Shown here: piece by piece, positions 26,864 through 34,210 of the stretch
How positions within the stretch are numbered: position 1 is the stretch's first letter
Layout of the letters: the number at the start of each line of letters is the position of its first letter
Assembly: GCA_902373515.1 (NCBI GenBank)
Contig: CABKML010000005.1
Location: forward strand, 1-64,000
Direction: 5' to 3'
Origin: an uncultured Eubacteriales bacterium
Lineage (GTDB): Bacteria; Bacillota; Clostridia; Saccharofermentanales; Fastidiosipilaceae
DNA: 64,000 bases
Translations under genes and position numbers: made by a program
The notes under the pieces: generated by a model
Database searches by the model: none
What the model was told of the DNA's origin: nothing
What the model saw: the letters and a program-made list of their open reading frames with translations, nothing else

Positions 26864-27484
26864 ATGTTTGTTTTGGGAATTACAGGTGGAATCGGTTGCG
26901 GAAAATCAACTTTAGCCAAAATCTTTCAGGAATATTCCGTGCCGGTTTTAGACGCTGACAGAATTTCGCATGAAGTTACACAGGCAGGTTCACCGGTGTT
27001 AACGGAATTAAGGAATATTCTACCTGAAAATTGTTTTCAGGCCGATGGCAGTTTAGCTGCAGAAGAAACGGCACGACTGATTTTCAATAACAAAAAAATG
27101 CTGGATGCTGTGAGTTTACTTATTCATGAAGAAGTGACTAAAAAATTAATTAACGGAGTACAGCAGGCTAAGGAGGCCAAACTGCCTTTAATTGTTCTGG
27201 ATGTCCCGCTTCCGGTTAAACAGGGATTTTTAGATCAATGCGATTATGTCGTAGTTGTTTGGGCAAATTCAGCTGAACGTTTGGAACGCTTGGAGAAACG
27301 CGGACTGAATAAGACAGAAGCCGAACAAAGAATAGCTTGTCAAATGAGCCGGGAAGAATATGCGAAAATAGCTGACCTTGTTATTGATAATAGCGGTGAT
27401 ATAGAAGATTTGTACAGAGCTTTTCATAAATTAGTCAAAGATGAGTTGAATAGTCGAGGTATTTTTTTACAGATACAAGCGTAA
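26864..27484 (+). CDS. coaE: Dephospho-CoA kinase
   Basis: CoaE phosphorylates dephospho-CoA in the last step of coenzyme A synthesis. The ATG at 26864 follows GAAGAGGT and gives MFVLGITGGIGCGKS with the P-loop at the very N-terminus; an upstream TTG frame inside polA is rejected. The 206 residues match the family. DADRISHEV and the VWANSAERLERLEKRG region are typical. It follows polA by 14 bp, an arrangement common in Firmicutes. Confidence 0.95.
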   Translation: MFVLGITGGIGCGKSTLAKIFQEYSVPVLDADRISHEVTQAGSPVLTELRNILPENCFQADGSLAAEETARLIFNNKKMLDAVSLLIHEEVTKKLINGVQQAKEAKLPLIVLDVPLPVKQGFLDQCDYVVVVWANSAERLERLEKRGLNKTEAEQRIACQMSREEYAKIADLVIDNSGDIEDLYRAFHKLVKDELNSRGIFLQIQA

Positions 27485-27544
27485 GTTCCCTAAAAATAGT
27501 CTTGCTAGAGCCATACAGCCTTACTAAGATTTATTTTTAGCAAT

Positions 27545-27576
27545 CTGCACAAAAAATATAATTCTTTTTTGTGCAG
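27545..27576. repeat. Perfect 12-bp inverted repeat after coaE
   Basis: CTGCACAAAAAA (27545-27556) and TTTTTTGTGCAG (27565-27576) are exact inverted copies around an 8-nt loop. It may work as a terminator for coaE on the + strand, since the T-run lies inside the 3' arm. The GC pairs at the base make it an atypical terminator, and it could instead be a protein-binding palindrome. Confidence 0.75.
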
Positions 27577-27676
27577 CTTATAGATTATATATGAATACCT
27601 ATAAAATTTACTGCCTTTTTAACGAATAGTGTGTTAAAGTGAAAACGATAAACCAAGTGGTTTAGGAGGGAACTTT

Positions 27677-27712
27677 ATGTTAAGTGCAAAACAATTAAAT
27701 CCTCATATGTAA
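27677..27712 (+). CDS. 11-codon leader-type open frame
   Basis: ATG at 27677 opens an 11-residue frame (MLSAKQLNPHM) ending in TAA. It is preceded at ideal spacing by a consensus AGGAGG (27664-27669). A small inverted repeat AAACCA/TGGTTT (27650-27663) overlaps the approach to that ribosome site. A 9-bp hairpin follows directly, then the ribosome site of the small membrane-protein gene. This looks like a leader peptide that could control the next gene; it might also be the remnant of a longer gene. Confidence 0.4.
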   Translation: MLSAKQLNPHM

Positions 27713-27742
27713 AAGAATATTGTTAGATTAAAAAATATTCTT
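27713..27742 (+). promoter_or_regulatory. Hairpin between leader frame and small membrane protein
   Basis: AAGAATATT (27713-27721) and AATATTCTT (27734-27742) are perfect inverted copies with a 12-nt loop. The stem ends 2 bp before the AAAGGAG ribosome site (27745-27751) of the following gene. There is no T-run, so a role in translation or mRNA stability is more likely than termination. Confidence 0.5.
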
Positions 27743-27758
27743 AGAAAGGAGAAAAATA

Positions 27759-28022
27759 GTGAAAAAACCTACATATAGCGAATCAGTTTGGATTTCATGG
27801 GTTTCGTTGCTTATTGAAATACTGTATATAATTTTGGTGTTATTAATTTTTCCTCCTAAGTATGGAAATGCTAGAACAGTTATTATGTTGGGGATAGGCA
27901 TTATTTGCATGGTAGGAACAGTTGTATTCAGGATCAAATTTTGTAGATGTCCTAATTGCGATAAGTATATTTTTCGCTGTGTAAACCATCAATGTCCATT
28001 CTGCCAAAATTATCTTGGTTAG
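27759..28022 (+). CDS. Small membrane protein with C-terminal zinc ribbon
   Basis: GTG at 27759 follows AGAAAGGAG and encodes 87 residues. Two hydrophobic segments (about 11-29 and 40-57) are followed by a cytosolic-type tail with paired cysteines: CRCPNC and CPFC, a zinc-ribbon pattern. I do not recognise a named family; similar small zinc-ribbon membrane proteins are common and uncharacterised. It stands alone in an AT-rich stretch with its own terminator, and codon use is more AT-rich than its neighbours. A leader frame and hairpin precede it, suggesting regulated expression. Confidence 0.7.
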   Translation: MKKPTYSESVWISWVSLLIEILYIILVLLIFPPKYGNARTVIMLGIGIICMVGTVVFRIKFCRCPNCDKYIFRCVNHQCPFCQNYLG

Positions 28023-28062
28023 ATCATTTATTTTATACACAAATCTTTAGAACGAAAGCTTT

Positions 28063-28100
28063 GGGGATGGGAAGTTAAATATTTCTCATCTCCATTTTTT
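28063..28100 (+). terminator. Terminator after the zinc-ribbon gene
   Basis: GGGGATGGGAA (28063-28073) pairs over 11 positions, including two G-U pairs, with TTCTCATCTCC (28083-28093). ATTTTTT follows. Confidence 0.85.
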
Positions 28101-28220
28101 ATTAGTTAATCGAAAAACGGTTAGATGCTTTTTTGTGCCGGAAAAAATCATGAATGGTACAAAAACTGTAACGTACTTTCCACCAATGAACAGTCAAGGC
28201 GTCTTTTTGCAGAAAAAGAT

Positions 28221-28249
28221 TTGAAAAAAACTCTTCAGATGGTTAGAAT
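28221..28249 (+). promoter_or_regulatory. rnpB promoter
   Basis: TTGAAA (28221-28226), a 17-bp spacer and TAGAAT (28244-28249) place the transcription start about 28255, which coincides with the 5' strand of RNase P helix P1. Confidence 0.75.
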
Positions 28250-28252
28250 TAG

Positions 28253-28598
28253 ATAATCAGATTAGTGGATAAACGCGCTTCAACATTGAAAAGTGTTCAA
28301 GTGAGGAAAGTCCGAGCACCGACGATCAAGGAACGCCGGATAACGTCCGGTAAAGGCGACTTTAAGGATAGTGCAACAGAAATAGACAGCAGCGCAAGCT
28401 GTGATGGTGGAAAGGCGAGGTAAGAGCTCACCGGAGCTGATAGGAGTCAGCTGCCATGTAAACCCCGTTCCGGTGCAACACCGTGGAAAGCGATAGATGA
28501 TCGTACGCTTGAGGAGGTGGCTATGAGCTGTTTGGCAACAAACAGCACAGATAAATGTTTGTCCAAGACAGAACTCGGCTTACAGCTAATCTGATTAT
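28253..28598 (+). ncRNA. rnpB: RNase P RNA, type A-like
   Basis: This is the catalytic RNA that cuts 5' leaders from pre-tRNAs. The ends form helix P1: a 13-bp perfect pairing between 28253-28265 and 28586-28598. The 5' core has GAGGAAAGTCCGAGC (helix P4 strand), later ACAGAAA, then AAGAGCTCACCGG, GGTGCAACACCG and the 3' core GACAGAACTCGGCTTACAG. That last element usually reads AACCCGG or ATTCGG. The layout with the AAGAGC(T/G)CACC segment suggests ancestral type A rather than the Bacillus B type. The exact 3' end is not visible; no strong terminator stem follows immediately. Confidence 0.93.
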
Positions 28599-28773
28599 TT
28601 TTGAATGTATGAGGCTTAAATGTCGCATCACTATAGGAGATGTAACTTTTCCGCTTCTTTGGCTTGATTGTAACGAAACGGCAAAATAAGTGGGAAAATA
28701 GTATCGGGTACAAGTTATAAAGTTTATTAGTGCTATTATGAATTGTACTTACCTTAACAAGGAGTATGAATAG

Positions 28774-29742
28774 ATGAAGAAAAGAAATCCGACAGGTCAG
28801 AATCCTAATAACTCTTTACCTAACGGCGATTCCAATCTGACACCGAATAATGGCGGTTTTGTTGATTTTACGGCAGAATCCGGAGCTGATAAAAATTTGA
28901 ATAATATTGCGGCGCAATCTGAACAATTGACATCAGTTCCCGACAGCAGCACCGGTGCTTGGTTGCAATCGGAAGCACAGCGGGTACAACAGTCAGGGAT
29001 TAAACCGGGCCGCAGAATGCATCCTAAGCGGGGCGGCAAAAAACGCAAACCGTTAGCTATTGCACTTAACGCCGTTATTGTTTTGCTGGTCGTTATAGGT
29101 ATTTATCTTGTTTCCCGTCCTTTGATTTTGCAATGGAACCGTGACAGAAGTACGCAGGCTTTATTGCACGGCTTGGAAGCCAAGATGAGCGCCGGTAACA
29201 GCAAGGTTAATGAGACCTTGTGGGTCGATCCGAATGCCAATCCTATTAACGGCGAGGATTACGATTTGCCCCCGGGAGTTAATGCCGATGATTTGGTAAT
29301 TAATGAAAAGAAGAACGACAAAGGCCAGGTATTGGTAGAAGCTATCGGTCGTATTATGATCGAATCCGTTAACATCAATTTGCCGATCGTCAAAGGTGCT
29401 ACCGAAACGCCGCTTAAATACGGTGCCGGTTGGTATGACTATTCATCCAAAATCGGAGAAAAAGGCGGAAATGCCGTTATTCTGGCGCATCGTATGTTGA
29501 CTTACGGCAGAATGTTCAATCGTCTGGATGAAGTAAAAAACGGTGATATCGTTGAAATTAACTACAATAACCAAAGCTACAAATACAAAGTCTTTGAATC
29601 ATTCTCCGTTGATCCGAAACAACAGGATATGTATGAATTTTTCAAACCTTTGCAGAACGGTAAAACCGTTATAACTCTGGTTACCTGCTCCAAAGATGAC
29701 GGCAAAACCCGTTTAATGGTGCGGGCGGAATTAGTCAGCTGA
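28774..29742 (+). CDS. Sortase (class D/E-like)
   Basis: Sortases are membrane transpeptidases that attach LPXTG-type proteins to the cell wall or polymerise pili. This 322-residue protein has a long polar Asn/Gly/Pro/Lys-rich N-terminus (1-92), one membrane segment (about 94-116) and a sortase domain (about 185-322). The catalytic triad is visible as His239 in ILAHRM, Cys305 in LVTCSKDDG and Arg313 or Arg317 in KTRLMVRAEL. The cytosolic N-terminus is longer than in most sortases. No LPXTG-like substrate gene is next to it, which favours a housekeeping enzyme. The start follows AAGGAG. Confidence 0.9.
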   Translation: MKKRNPTGQNPNNSLPNGDSNLTPNNGGFVDFTAESGADKNLNNIAAQSEQLTSVPDSSTGAWLQSEAQRVQQSGIKPGRRMHPKRGGKKRKPLAIALNAVIVLLVVIGIYLVSRPLILQWNRDRSTQALLHGLEAKMSAGNSKVNETLWVDPNANPINGEDYDLPPGVNADDLVINEKKNDKGQVLVEAIGRIMIESVNINLPIVKGATETPLKYGAGWYDYSSKIGEKGGNAVILAHRMLTYGRMFNRLDEVKNGDIVEINYNNQSYKYKVFESFSVDPKQQDMYEFFKPLQNGKTVITLVTCSKDDGKTRLMVRAELVS

Positions 29743-29769
29743 TTGCCCGAGCTGTAAAGTGAATAAATG

Positions 29770-29797
29770 GCCGTCGATTGAATTCGGCGGCTTTTTT
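29770..29797 (+). terminator. Terminator after the sortase gene
   Basis: GCCGTCGA (29770-29777) pairs with TCGGCGGC (29784-29791, one G-T pair) and is followed by six Ts. Confidence 0.88.
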
Positions 29798-29804
29798 CGT
29801 TTAC

Positions 29805-29833
29805 TTGAAATATTTCGTCAAATAGATTATAAT
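29805..29833 (+). promoter_or_regulatory. rpsU promoter
   Basis: TTGAAA (29805-29810), a 17-bp spacer and TATAAT (29828-29833) form a near-consensus housekeeping promoter 53 bp before rpsU. Confidence 0.8.
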
Positions 29834-29885
29834 TGCTCCGTTGCAAGGTTTTAACCTAATATTTGCACTGAGAGGAGTGATTAAG

Positions 29886-30059
29886 ATGGCAGTTGTACGT
29901 GTAAAAGAGAACGAAACACTCGAAAGTGCATTACGTCGTTTTAAGCGTTCTTGCGCTCGCTCAGGCATTCTAGCTGAAGTACGTAAGCGTGAACATTACG
30001 AGAAGCCAAGTGTTCGCCGTAAGAAGAAACAAGAAGCAGCTCGTAAGCGCAAGCACTGA
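29886..30059 (+). CDS. rpsU: 30S ribosomal protein S21
   Basis: S21 is a small basic protein near the 16S 3' end that assists initiation. The ATG at 29886 follows GAGAGGAGTG and gives 57 residues starting [21 protein letters not shown] in part, with the basic [12 protein letters not shown] tail. A longer open frame upstream lacks a ribosome site. It has its own near-consensus promoter and a terminator hairpin and is followed by a tRNA gene. Confidence 0.96.
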   Translation: MAVVRVKENETLESALRRFKRSCARSGILAEVRKREHYEKPSVRRKKKQEAARKRKH

Positions 30060-30064
30060 TTGAT

Positions 30065-30096
30065 TGAGCATTCGCCTGGTGGTGGGTGCTCATTTT
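30065..30096 (+). terminator. Weak terminator between rpsU and tRNA-Ser
   Basis: TGAGCA (30065-30070) pairs with TGCTCA (30087-30092) with further G-C pairing inside, then TTTTG. The short T-run suggests partial termination, so the tRNA may be cotranscribed with rpsU. Confidence 0.5.
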
Positions 30097-30102
30097 GTAG
30101 AA

Positions 30103-30190
30103 GGAAACGTATCGAAGTGGTCATAACGGGCCTGACTCGAAATCAGGTAGTCCCGTTCGGGGCTCGAGGGTTCGAATCCCTCCGTTTCCG
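30103..30190 (+). tRNA. tRNA-Ser (anticodon CGA)
   Basis: The acceptor stem is GGAAACG (30103-30109) with CGTTTCC (30183-30189) and discriminator G190. The anticodon stem CCTGA/TCAGG encloses the loop CTCGAAA, giving anticodon CGA (reads UCG). A long variable arm, class II as in all serine tRNAs, and the T-loop GGTTCGAATCCC are present. CCA is not encoded. Confidence 0.96.
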
Positions 30191-30192
30191 TA

Positions 30193-30217
30193 AAAAGCTC
30201 GCATTGCGGGCTTTTTT
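30193..30217 (+). terminator. Terminator after tRNA-Ser
   Basis: AAAAGCTCGC (30193-30202) pairs with GCGGGCTTTT (30206-30215, one T-G pair) over an ATT loop, with the T-run continuing. Confidence 0.9.
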
Positions 30218-30325
30218 GTTTTTTGGACAAATTGCAGCAAAAAATCATTATAAGTATCTAAAAAGTAGTCGAAATCAATAAAAATGCCGCCTGCTTCCTG
30301 AAAGCTGCTATAATTATTTTATTGA

Positions 30326-30427
30326 GGCAGTTGTTTGACACTATTATTACACTGCCGTTAACAAATTTGCTGACGCTGATGTATTTGTCGGAAAAAGGCT
30401 GAACTATCTTCAGCTGAGACCTATAAT
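30326..30427 (+). promoter_or_regulatory. pflA upstream region with inverted repeats and -10
   Basis: The 390 bp between rpsU and pflA holds the tRNA and this control region. TATAAT (30422-30427) lies 23 bp before pflA. A palindrome GCTGAA-N5-TTCAGC (30398-30414) abuts it at the -35 position, as an operator would. Farther up, GGCAGT (30326-30331) and ACTGCC (30351-30356) are inverted copies flanking a TTGACA (30335-30340), which with TTAACA 17 bp later could be an alternative promoter. Confidence 0.45.
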
Positions 30428-30450
30428 ATAAATTATGAAGAGGTGAAATT

Positions 30451-31185
30451 ATGAAAGCGAGAATCCATTCTTTTGAAAGTTTCGGAACAGTAGACGGCCC
30501 GGGAATTCGCTTTGTTATCTTCATGCAGGGATGTCCGCTGCGTTGTTTGTATTGTCACAATCCCGATACTTGGTCAACTAAAGCAGGTACGGAATATGAA
30601 CTGGAAGATGTCGTACAAAAGGTGTTGAAATACCGCAACTATATAAAGAACGGCGGTGTAACTGTCAGTGGCGGTGAGCCTTTGTTACAGATTGATTTTC
30701 TGATTGAATTTTATAAGCGCATGAAACAGGAAGGCATTCATACTTGCTGTGATACGTCCGGTTACCTGTTTACACCGCATAATCAGCCGAAGTTCGATGA
30801 ACTGATTAAATGGTGTGATTTGTTCCTCTTGGATATAAAACAGATAGATCCGCAGAAACACATAATTTTAACCAGAGTTAAACATGATAACATTTTAAGA
30901 TTTGCACGTTATTTGAGCGATCATAATAAAGCTATGTGGATTAGACATGTTTTAGTTCCCGGTTATACAGATGACAAAAACGACTGGATTAAGTTGAGAC
31001 AATTTATCGACACCTTGAAGACCGTAGAAAAGGTGGAAATCTTACCCTACCATACGATGGGTGTTAATAAATATAAGATGATGAACATCAGCTATCCTCT
31101 TGAAGGCGTAGAACCGCCGAGCAAAGAGGTGGTAGCAATGGCCAGAGCTGTTGTGGAAAGGGGAGAATATGACAAAACAAGTTAA
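30451..31185 (+). CDS. pflA: Pyruvate formate-lyase activating enzyme
   Basis: This radical-SAM enzyme abstracts hydrogen from the glycyl-radical glycine of PFL to switch it on in anaerobic cells. The 244 residues have the [4Fe-4S] motif CPLRCLYC (Cys28, Cys32, Cys35), the GGE motif VSGGEPLLQ and the C-terminal LPYHTMGVNKY typical of PFL activases. The start follows GAAGAGGTG. Here it precedes rather than follows pflB, with a thioredoxin-like gene between them. Its protein substrate in this organism is apparently a separate 77-residue subunit. Confidence 0.95.
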   Translation: MKARIHSFESFGTVDGPGIRFVIFMQGCPLRCLYCHNPDTWSTKAGTEYELEDVVQKVLKYRNYIKNGGVTVSGGEPLLQIDFLIEFYKRMKQEGIHTCCDTSGYLFTPHNQPKFDELIKWCDLFLLDIKQIDPQKHIILTRVKHDNILRFARYLSDHNKAMWIRHVLVPGYTDDKNDWIKLRQFIDTLKTVEKVEILPYHTMGVNKYKMMNISYPLEGVEPPSKEVVAMARAVVERGEYDKTS

Positions 31186-31498
31186 TATTACTAATGATAA
31201 TTTCCTTGAGGTTGTGAAAGAAGGTACGCATTTGGTGGAATTAAGCGGCGACGGCTGTTCCGGGTGTATTGCCCTTAAGCCGACGGTTATGCAGCTTCTG
31301 CCGAAATATCCGCAGATAACTTATCACTATGTGGTTGTTACTCATGAAACGTCGGATATTTGTCACAAATACGGTGTTGACAGAATACCTGCTTTGTTAC
31401 TGTTGCACAACGGCGTTTTGGCAGCTTTGGTTAAAGGCTACCAACCTGAGGAAATTTTGGATTTGTGGCTGGAAGATCAACTCAGTCGTCTGAAATAA
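31169..31498 (+). CDS. Thioredoxin-like protein
   Basis: This 109-residue thioredoxin-fold protein has a CSGC active site (Cys30, Cys33) in GDGCSGC and a cis-proline motif DRIPALLLL. The ATG at 31169 follows AAGGGGAG and overlaps the end of pflA by 17 bp, so the two are translationally coupled. The SG dipeptide between the cysteines differs from the usual GP. Placement between pflA and pflB suggests a redox role in PFL activation or repair, for example keeping the activase or the paired PFL cysteines reduced; this is inference. Confidence 0.85.
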   Translation: MTKQVNITNDNFLEVVKEGTHLVELSGDGCSGCIALKPTVMQLLPKYPQITYHYVVVTHETSDICHKYGVDRIPALLLLHNGVLAALVKGYQPEEILDLWLEDQLSRLK

Positions 31499-31613
31499 TG
31501 CTCTGACATTTTAATAGAGACATTAATGATGATGAACTTTAATTTGACATTTTGCACATAATTTTGTCAGGCACTTGTAATTGCTATGTAATTTGTGCGA
31601 AAATAACTAAAAG

Positions 31614-31695
31614 TTGATCTCGATCACGAAAAAACTTGAGCAAAAGTTACATTGTAACTGCCGTCATTTTTTTGGATGACTGCAGTTGCTATACT
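31614..31695 (+). promoter_or_regulatory. pflB promoter with FNR-like box and palindromes
   Basis: The 256-bp spacer before pflB carries several elements. TTGAT-CTCG-ATCAC (31614-31627) resembles an FNR/CRP-family box. GTTACA-T-TGTAAC (31646-31658) is a perfect palindrome. A long imperfect inverted repeat has arms AACTGCcGTCAT and ATGACtGCAGTT (31656-31687). TATACT (31690-31695) fits a -10 with no good -35, as expected for an activated promoter. A GCCT/AGGC mini-hairpin (31730-31742) precedes the AGGAGG ribosome site. Confidence 0.55.
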
Positions 31696-31754
31696 TAGGC
31701 TACAGGTTAGATAGAGAGCAAATAAAAAGCCTGTACAAGGCATAGGAGGCAATA

Positions 31755-33755
31755 ATGGAAGCTTACAGAAGTTTCAAAAAAGGTCATTGGATGGACACTA
31801 TTAACGTCCGTGACTTCATTCAACGTAACTACACACCTTATGAAGGCGATGATTCCTTCTTGGAAGGTCCGACAGAGGCTACTAAAAAATTGTGGGATCA
31901 GGTAATGGAGTTGAATAAACAGGAAGCAGCAAAAGGCGGCGTTTTGGATGCTGATACTAAAGTTGTTTCTACTATTACATCACACGGCCCCGGTTATTTG
32001 AATAAGGACTTAGAGAAGATCGTCGGTTTCCAGACAGATGCTCCTTTCAAGCGCTCTTTACAACCTTTCGGCGGTATCCGCATGGCTGAAAGCGCACTGG
32101 AAGCTTATGGTTATAAAATTGATCCGGAAGTAGTGGAGATTTTCACTAAATATCGTAAAACACATAACCAAGGCGTTTTTGATGCTTATACACCTGCTAT
32201 GAAAGCAGCTCGTCACTGCGGTATTATCACGGGTTTGCCTGATGCATACGGCCGCGGACGTATTATAGGCGACTATCGTCGTGTTGCGCTTTACGGTATT
32301 GATCGTTTGATTGAAGATAAGAAGCAACAATTGGAGATTTTGGAATCCCCGACTATGACAGCAGATATTATTCGTGATCGTGAAGAGATCAGCGAACAAA
32401 TCCGCGCTTTGGGTGAGATGGCCGAGATGGCTCAGAGCTATGGCTTTGATATCCGTCGCCCGGCTGAAACGGCACAAGAAGCTATTCAATGGTTGTATTT
32501 CGGTTACTTGTCAGCAGTCAAGGAGCAGAACGGTGCAGCTATGAGCTTGGGCCGTACTTCAACATTCTTGGATATTTACATTCAACGTGACTTGGATGAA
32601 GGCACATTGACCGAGAAGGAAGCACAGGAATTGATGGATCATTTCGTTATGAAATTGCGTTTGGTCAAGTTCATGCGTACACCTGAGTACAACGCTTTGT
32701 TCTCCGGCGATCCTACATGGGTTACAGAGTCAATCGGCGGTATGGGCGTTGACGGTCGTACTTTGGTTACTAAGAACTCTTTCCGTGTATTACACACTTT
32801 GTCCAACTTGGGACCGGCTCCTGAGCCTAACATGACAGTTCTGTGGTCCCCGAGATTGCCGATCGGTTTCCGTCGCTTCTGCGCTAAGACATCTATTAAG
32901 ACTTCTTCTATTCAATACGAGAGTGATGAATTGATGCGTCCTGAGATGTTCGATGACTATGCTATCGCTTGCTGCGTCAGTTCCATGATCGTCGGTAAGG
33001 AAATGCAGTTCTTCGGTGCTCGTGCTAACTTGGCTAAGTGCTTACTCTATGCTATCAACGGTGGTATGGATGAAAAGAAGAAGATTCAAGTTGCTCCTAG
33101 ATTTGCTCCGATTACAAGCGAATATCTTGACTATGATGAAGTCATGGAGAAGTACACACAGATGATGGAGTGGTTAGCCGGCTTGTATGTAAATACATTG
33201 AACGTTATCCACTATATGCATGATAAATACTGCTATGAGCGTTCAGAGATGGCTTTGCATGATCGTGAAGTAAAACGTTACTTCGCAACAGGTATCGCCG
33301 GTTTGAGCGTTGTCGCAGACAGCTTGTCAGCTATTAAATACGCTAAGGTTAAGGTCATTCGTGATGAAGACGGCGTAGCTGTTGATTATCAGACAGAGGG
33401 TGATTTCCCGAAATATGGTAACAACGACGATCGTGTCGACTTGATTGCAGCTCATTTGGTCACAACCTTTATGAATATGATTCGTAAACATCATACTTAT
33501 CGTAATAGTATTCCGACAATGAGTATCTTGACCATTACTTCTAACGTTGTTTATGGTAAGAAGACCGGTACAACACCTGATGGTCGTAAAGCAGGTCAAC
33601 CGTTTGCTCCGGGCGCTAACCCGATGCACGGTCGTGACAGCAACGGTGCTTTGGCTTCCTTGGAGAGCGTTGCTAAGTTGCCTTATGACGATTCTCGTGA
33701 CGGTATTTCAAACACCTTCTCACTCGTACCTAATTCCTTGGGTAAAGAAGAGTAA
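31755..33755 (+). CDS. pflB: Pyruvate formate-lyase catalytic subunit lacking the glycyl-radical domain
   Basis: PFL converts pyruvate and CoA to acetyl-CoA and formate. This 666-residue chain aligns by eye with standard PFL through the paired active-site cysteines (Cys406-Cys407 in AIACCVSS) up to [14 protein letters not shown], then stops. The roughly 75-residue C-terminal domain with the radical glycine is absent; it is encoded by the next gene. The sum (666 + 77 = 743) equals a normal PFL. The 64-bp gap has stops and a new ribosome site rather than a frameshifted remnant, so this is a clean gene split. Codon use (CGT, GGT) and AGGAGG imply high expression. Confidence 0.93.
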   Translation: MEAYRSFKKGHWMDTINVRDFIQRNYTPYEGDDSFLEGPTEATKKLWDQVMELNKQEAAKGGVLDADTKVVSTITSHGPGYLNKDLEKIVGFQTDAPFKRSLQPFGGIRMAESALEAYGYKIDPEVVEIFTKYRKTHNQGVFDAYTPAMKAARHCGIITGLPDAYGRGRIIGDYRRVALYGIDRLIEDKKQQLEILESPTMTADIIRDREEISEQIRALGEMAEMAQSYGFDIRRPAETAQEAIQWLYFGYLSAVKEQNGAAMSLGRTSTFLDIYIQRDLDEGTLTEKEAQELMDHFVMKLRLVKFMRTPEYNALFSGDPTWVTESIGGMGVDGRTLVTKNSFRVLHTLSNLGPAPEPNMTVLWSPRLPIGFRRFCAKTSIKTSSIQYESDELMRPEMFDDYAIACCVSSMIVGKEMQFFGARANLAKCLLYAINGGMDEKKKIQVAPRFAPITSEYLDYDEVMEKYTQMMEWLAGLYVNTLNVIHYMHDKYCYERSEMALHDREVKRYFATGIAGLSVVADSLSAIKYAKVKVIRDEDGVAVDYQTEGDFPKYGNNDDRVDLIAAHLVTTFMNMIRKHHTYRNSIPTMSILTITSNVVYGKKTGTTPDGRKAGQPFAPGANPMHGRDSNGALASLESVAKLPYDDSRDGISNTFSLVPNSLGKEE

Positions 33756-33819
33756 GGCGATATTAAATAGGTTAACTTGTTAGAGTTAAAATAGATATAA
33801 AAGAAGGAGATGTTGTCTT

Positions 33820-34053
33820 ATGGCTAAAAGAGAAGACAATTTGGTAGAATTGATTGATGGTTACGTTATGGATGGTGGATACCATTTGAATGTTAATGTG
33901 TTCAATCGTGAAACATTGTTAGATGCACAAAAACACCCTGAAAAATATCCGCAATTAACCATCCGCGTCAGTGGTTATGCTGTTAACTTCAATAAGTTGA
34001 CAAAGGAACAACAAGACGAAGTTATTGCTCGTACAATGCATGAGCATATGTAA
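33820..34053 (+). CDS. Stand-alone glycyl-radical subunit of pyruvate formate-lyase
   Basis: This 77-residue protein is the missing PFL C-terminus. It runs from a [11 protein letters not shown] helix through [15 protein letters not shown] to the radical loop [10 protein letters not shown], with Gly52 as the predicted radical site (E. coli Gly734), and ends with [15 protein letters not shown]. coli YfiD/GrcA (about 127 residues) and phage T4 Y06I are known spare parts of this kind. This one is shorter, has no extension and sits beside a pflB that lacks the domain. Its own AAGGAG (33804-33809) follows a TTAAC-N8-GTTAA repeat (33772-33789). A strong terminator follows. Confidence 0.93.
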   Translation: MAKREDNLVELIDGYVMDGGYHLNVNVFNRETLLDAQKHPEKYPQLTIRVSGYAVNFNKLTKEQQDEVIARTMHEHM

Positions 34054-34079
34054 TATCACTCATATTCGGTGATGTAAGG

Positions 34080-34113
34080 CGGGGGATGTCGGCAACGGCA
34101 TCCCCCGTTTTTT
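34080..34113 (+). terminator. Terminator of the pflB operon
   Basis: CGGGGGATG (34080-34088) pairs with CATCCCCCG (34099-34107) and is followed by a run of six Ts. Confidence 0.93.
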
Positions 34114-34171
34114 ATTTGAACAATAATTCAGCAATAATCCATTTTCTGCCGGGCAGTATTTTTTTCGGACT

Positions 34172-34193
34172 TGTACTTTATAATATAAGTACA
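34172..34193 (+). promoter_or_regulatory. Palindromic operator over the -10 of the TetR gene
   Basis: TGTACTT (34172-34178) and AAGTACA (34187-34193) are perfect inverted copies with an 8-bp spacer that contains TATAAT (34179-34184). An operator covering the -10, 18 bp before a TetR-type gene, is the classic layout of autorepression. Confidence 0.65.
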
Positions 34194-34210
34194 GGCGGAG
34201 GATAAGCGAG

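Noticed and set aside
28774..29742. A sortase-pilin cluster
   Set aside because: No LPXTG-bearing or pilin gene is near. The neighbours are rnpB and rpsU, so a housekeeping sortase is more likely.
31614..31627. Firm assignment of the pflB box to FNR
   Set aside because: The match is good but Firmicute CRP/FNR proteins differ in target sequence, and no such regulator gene is in the window. It is listed only as FNR-like.
33700..33830. Sequencing frameshift or nonsense mutation as the cause of the short pflB
   Set aside because: The gap contains several stops in all frames, no leftover coding for the missing linker, and a new ribosome site at the right spacing. The downstream product begins at a domain boundary.
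33820..34053. Calling the 77-residue gene a standard YfiD/GrcA spare part
   Set aside because: YfiD accompanies a full-length PFL and has an N-terminal extension. Here the adjacent pflB lacks the domain entirely and the small protein has no extension. A second full-length pflB outside the window cannot be excluded.
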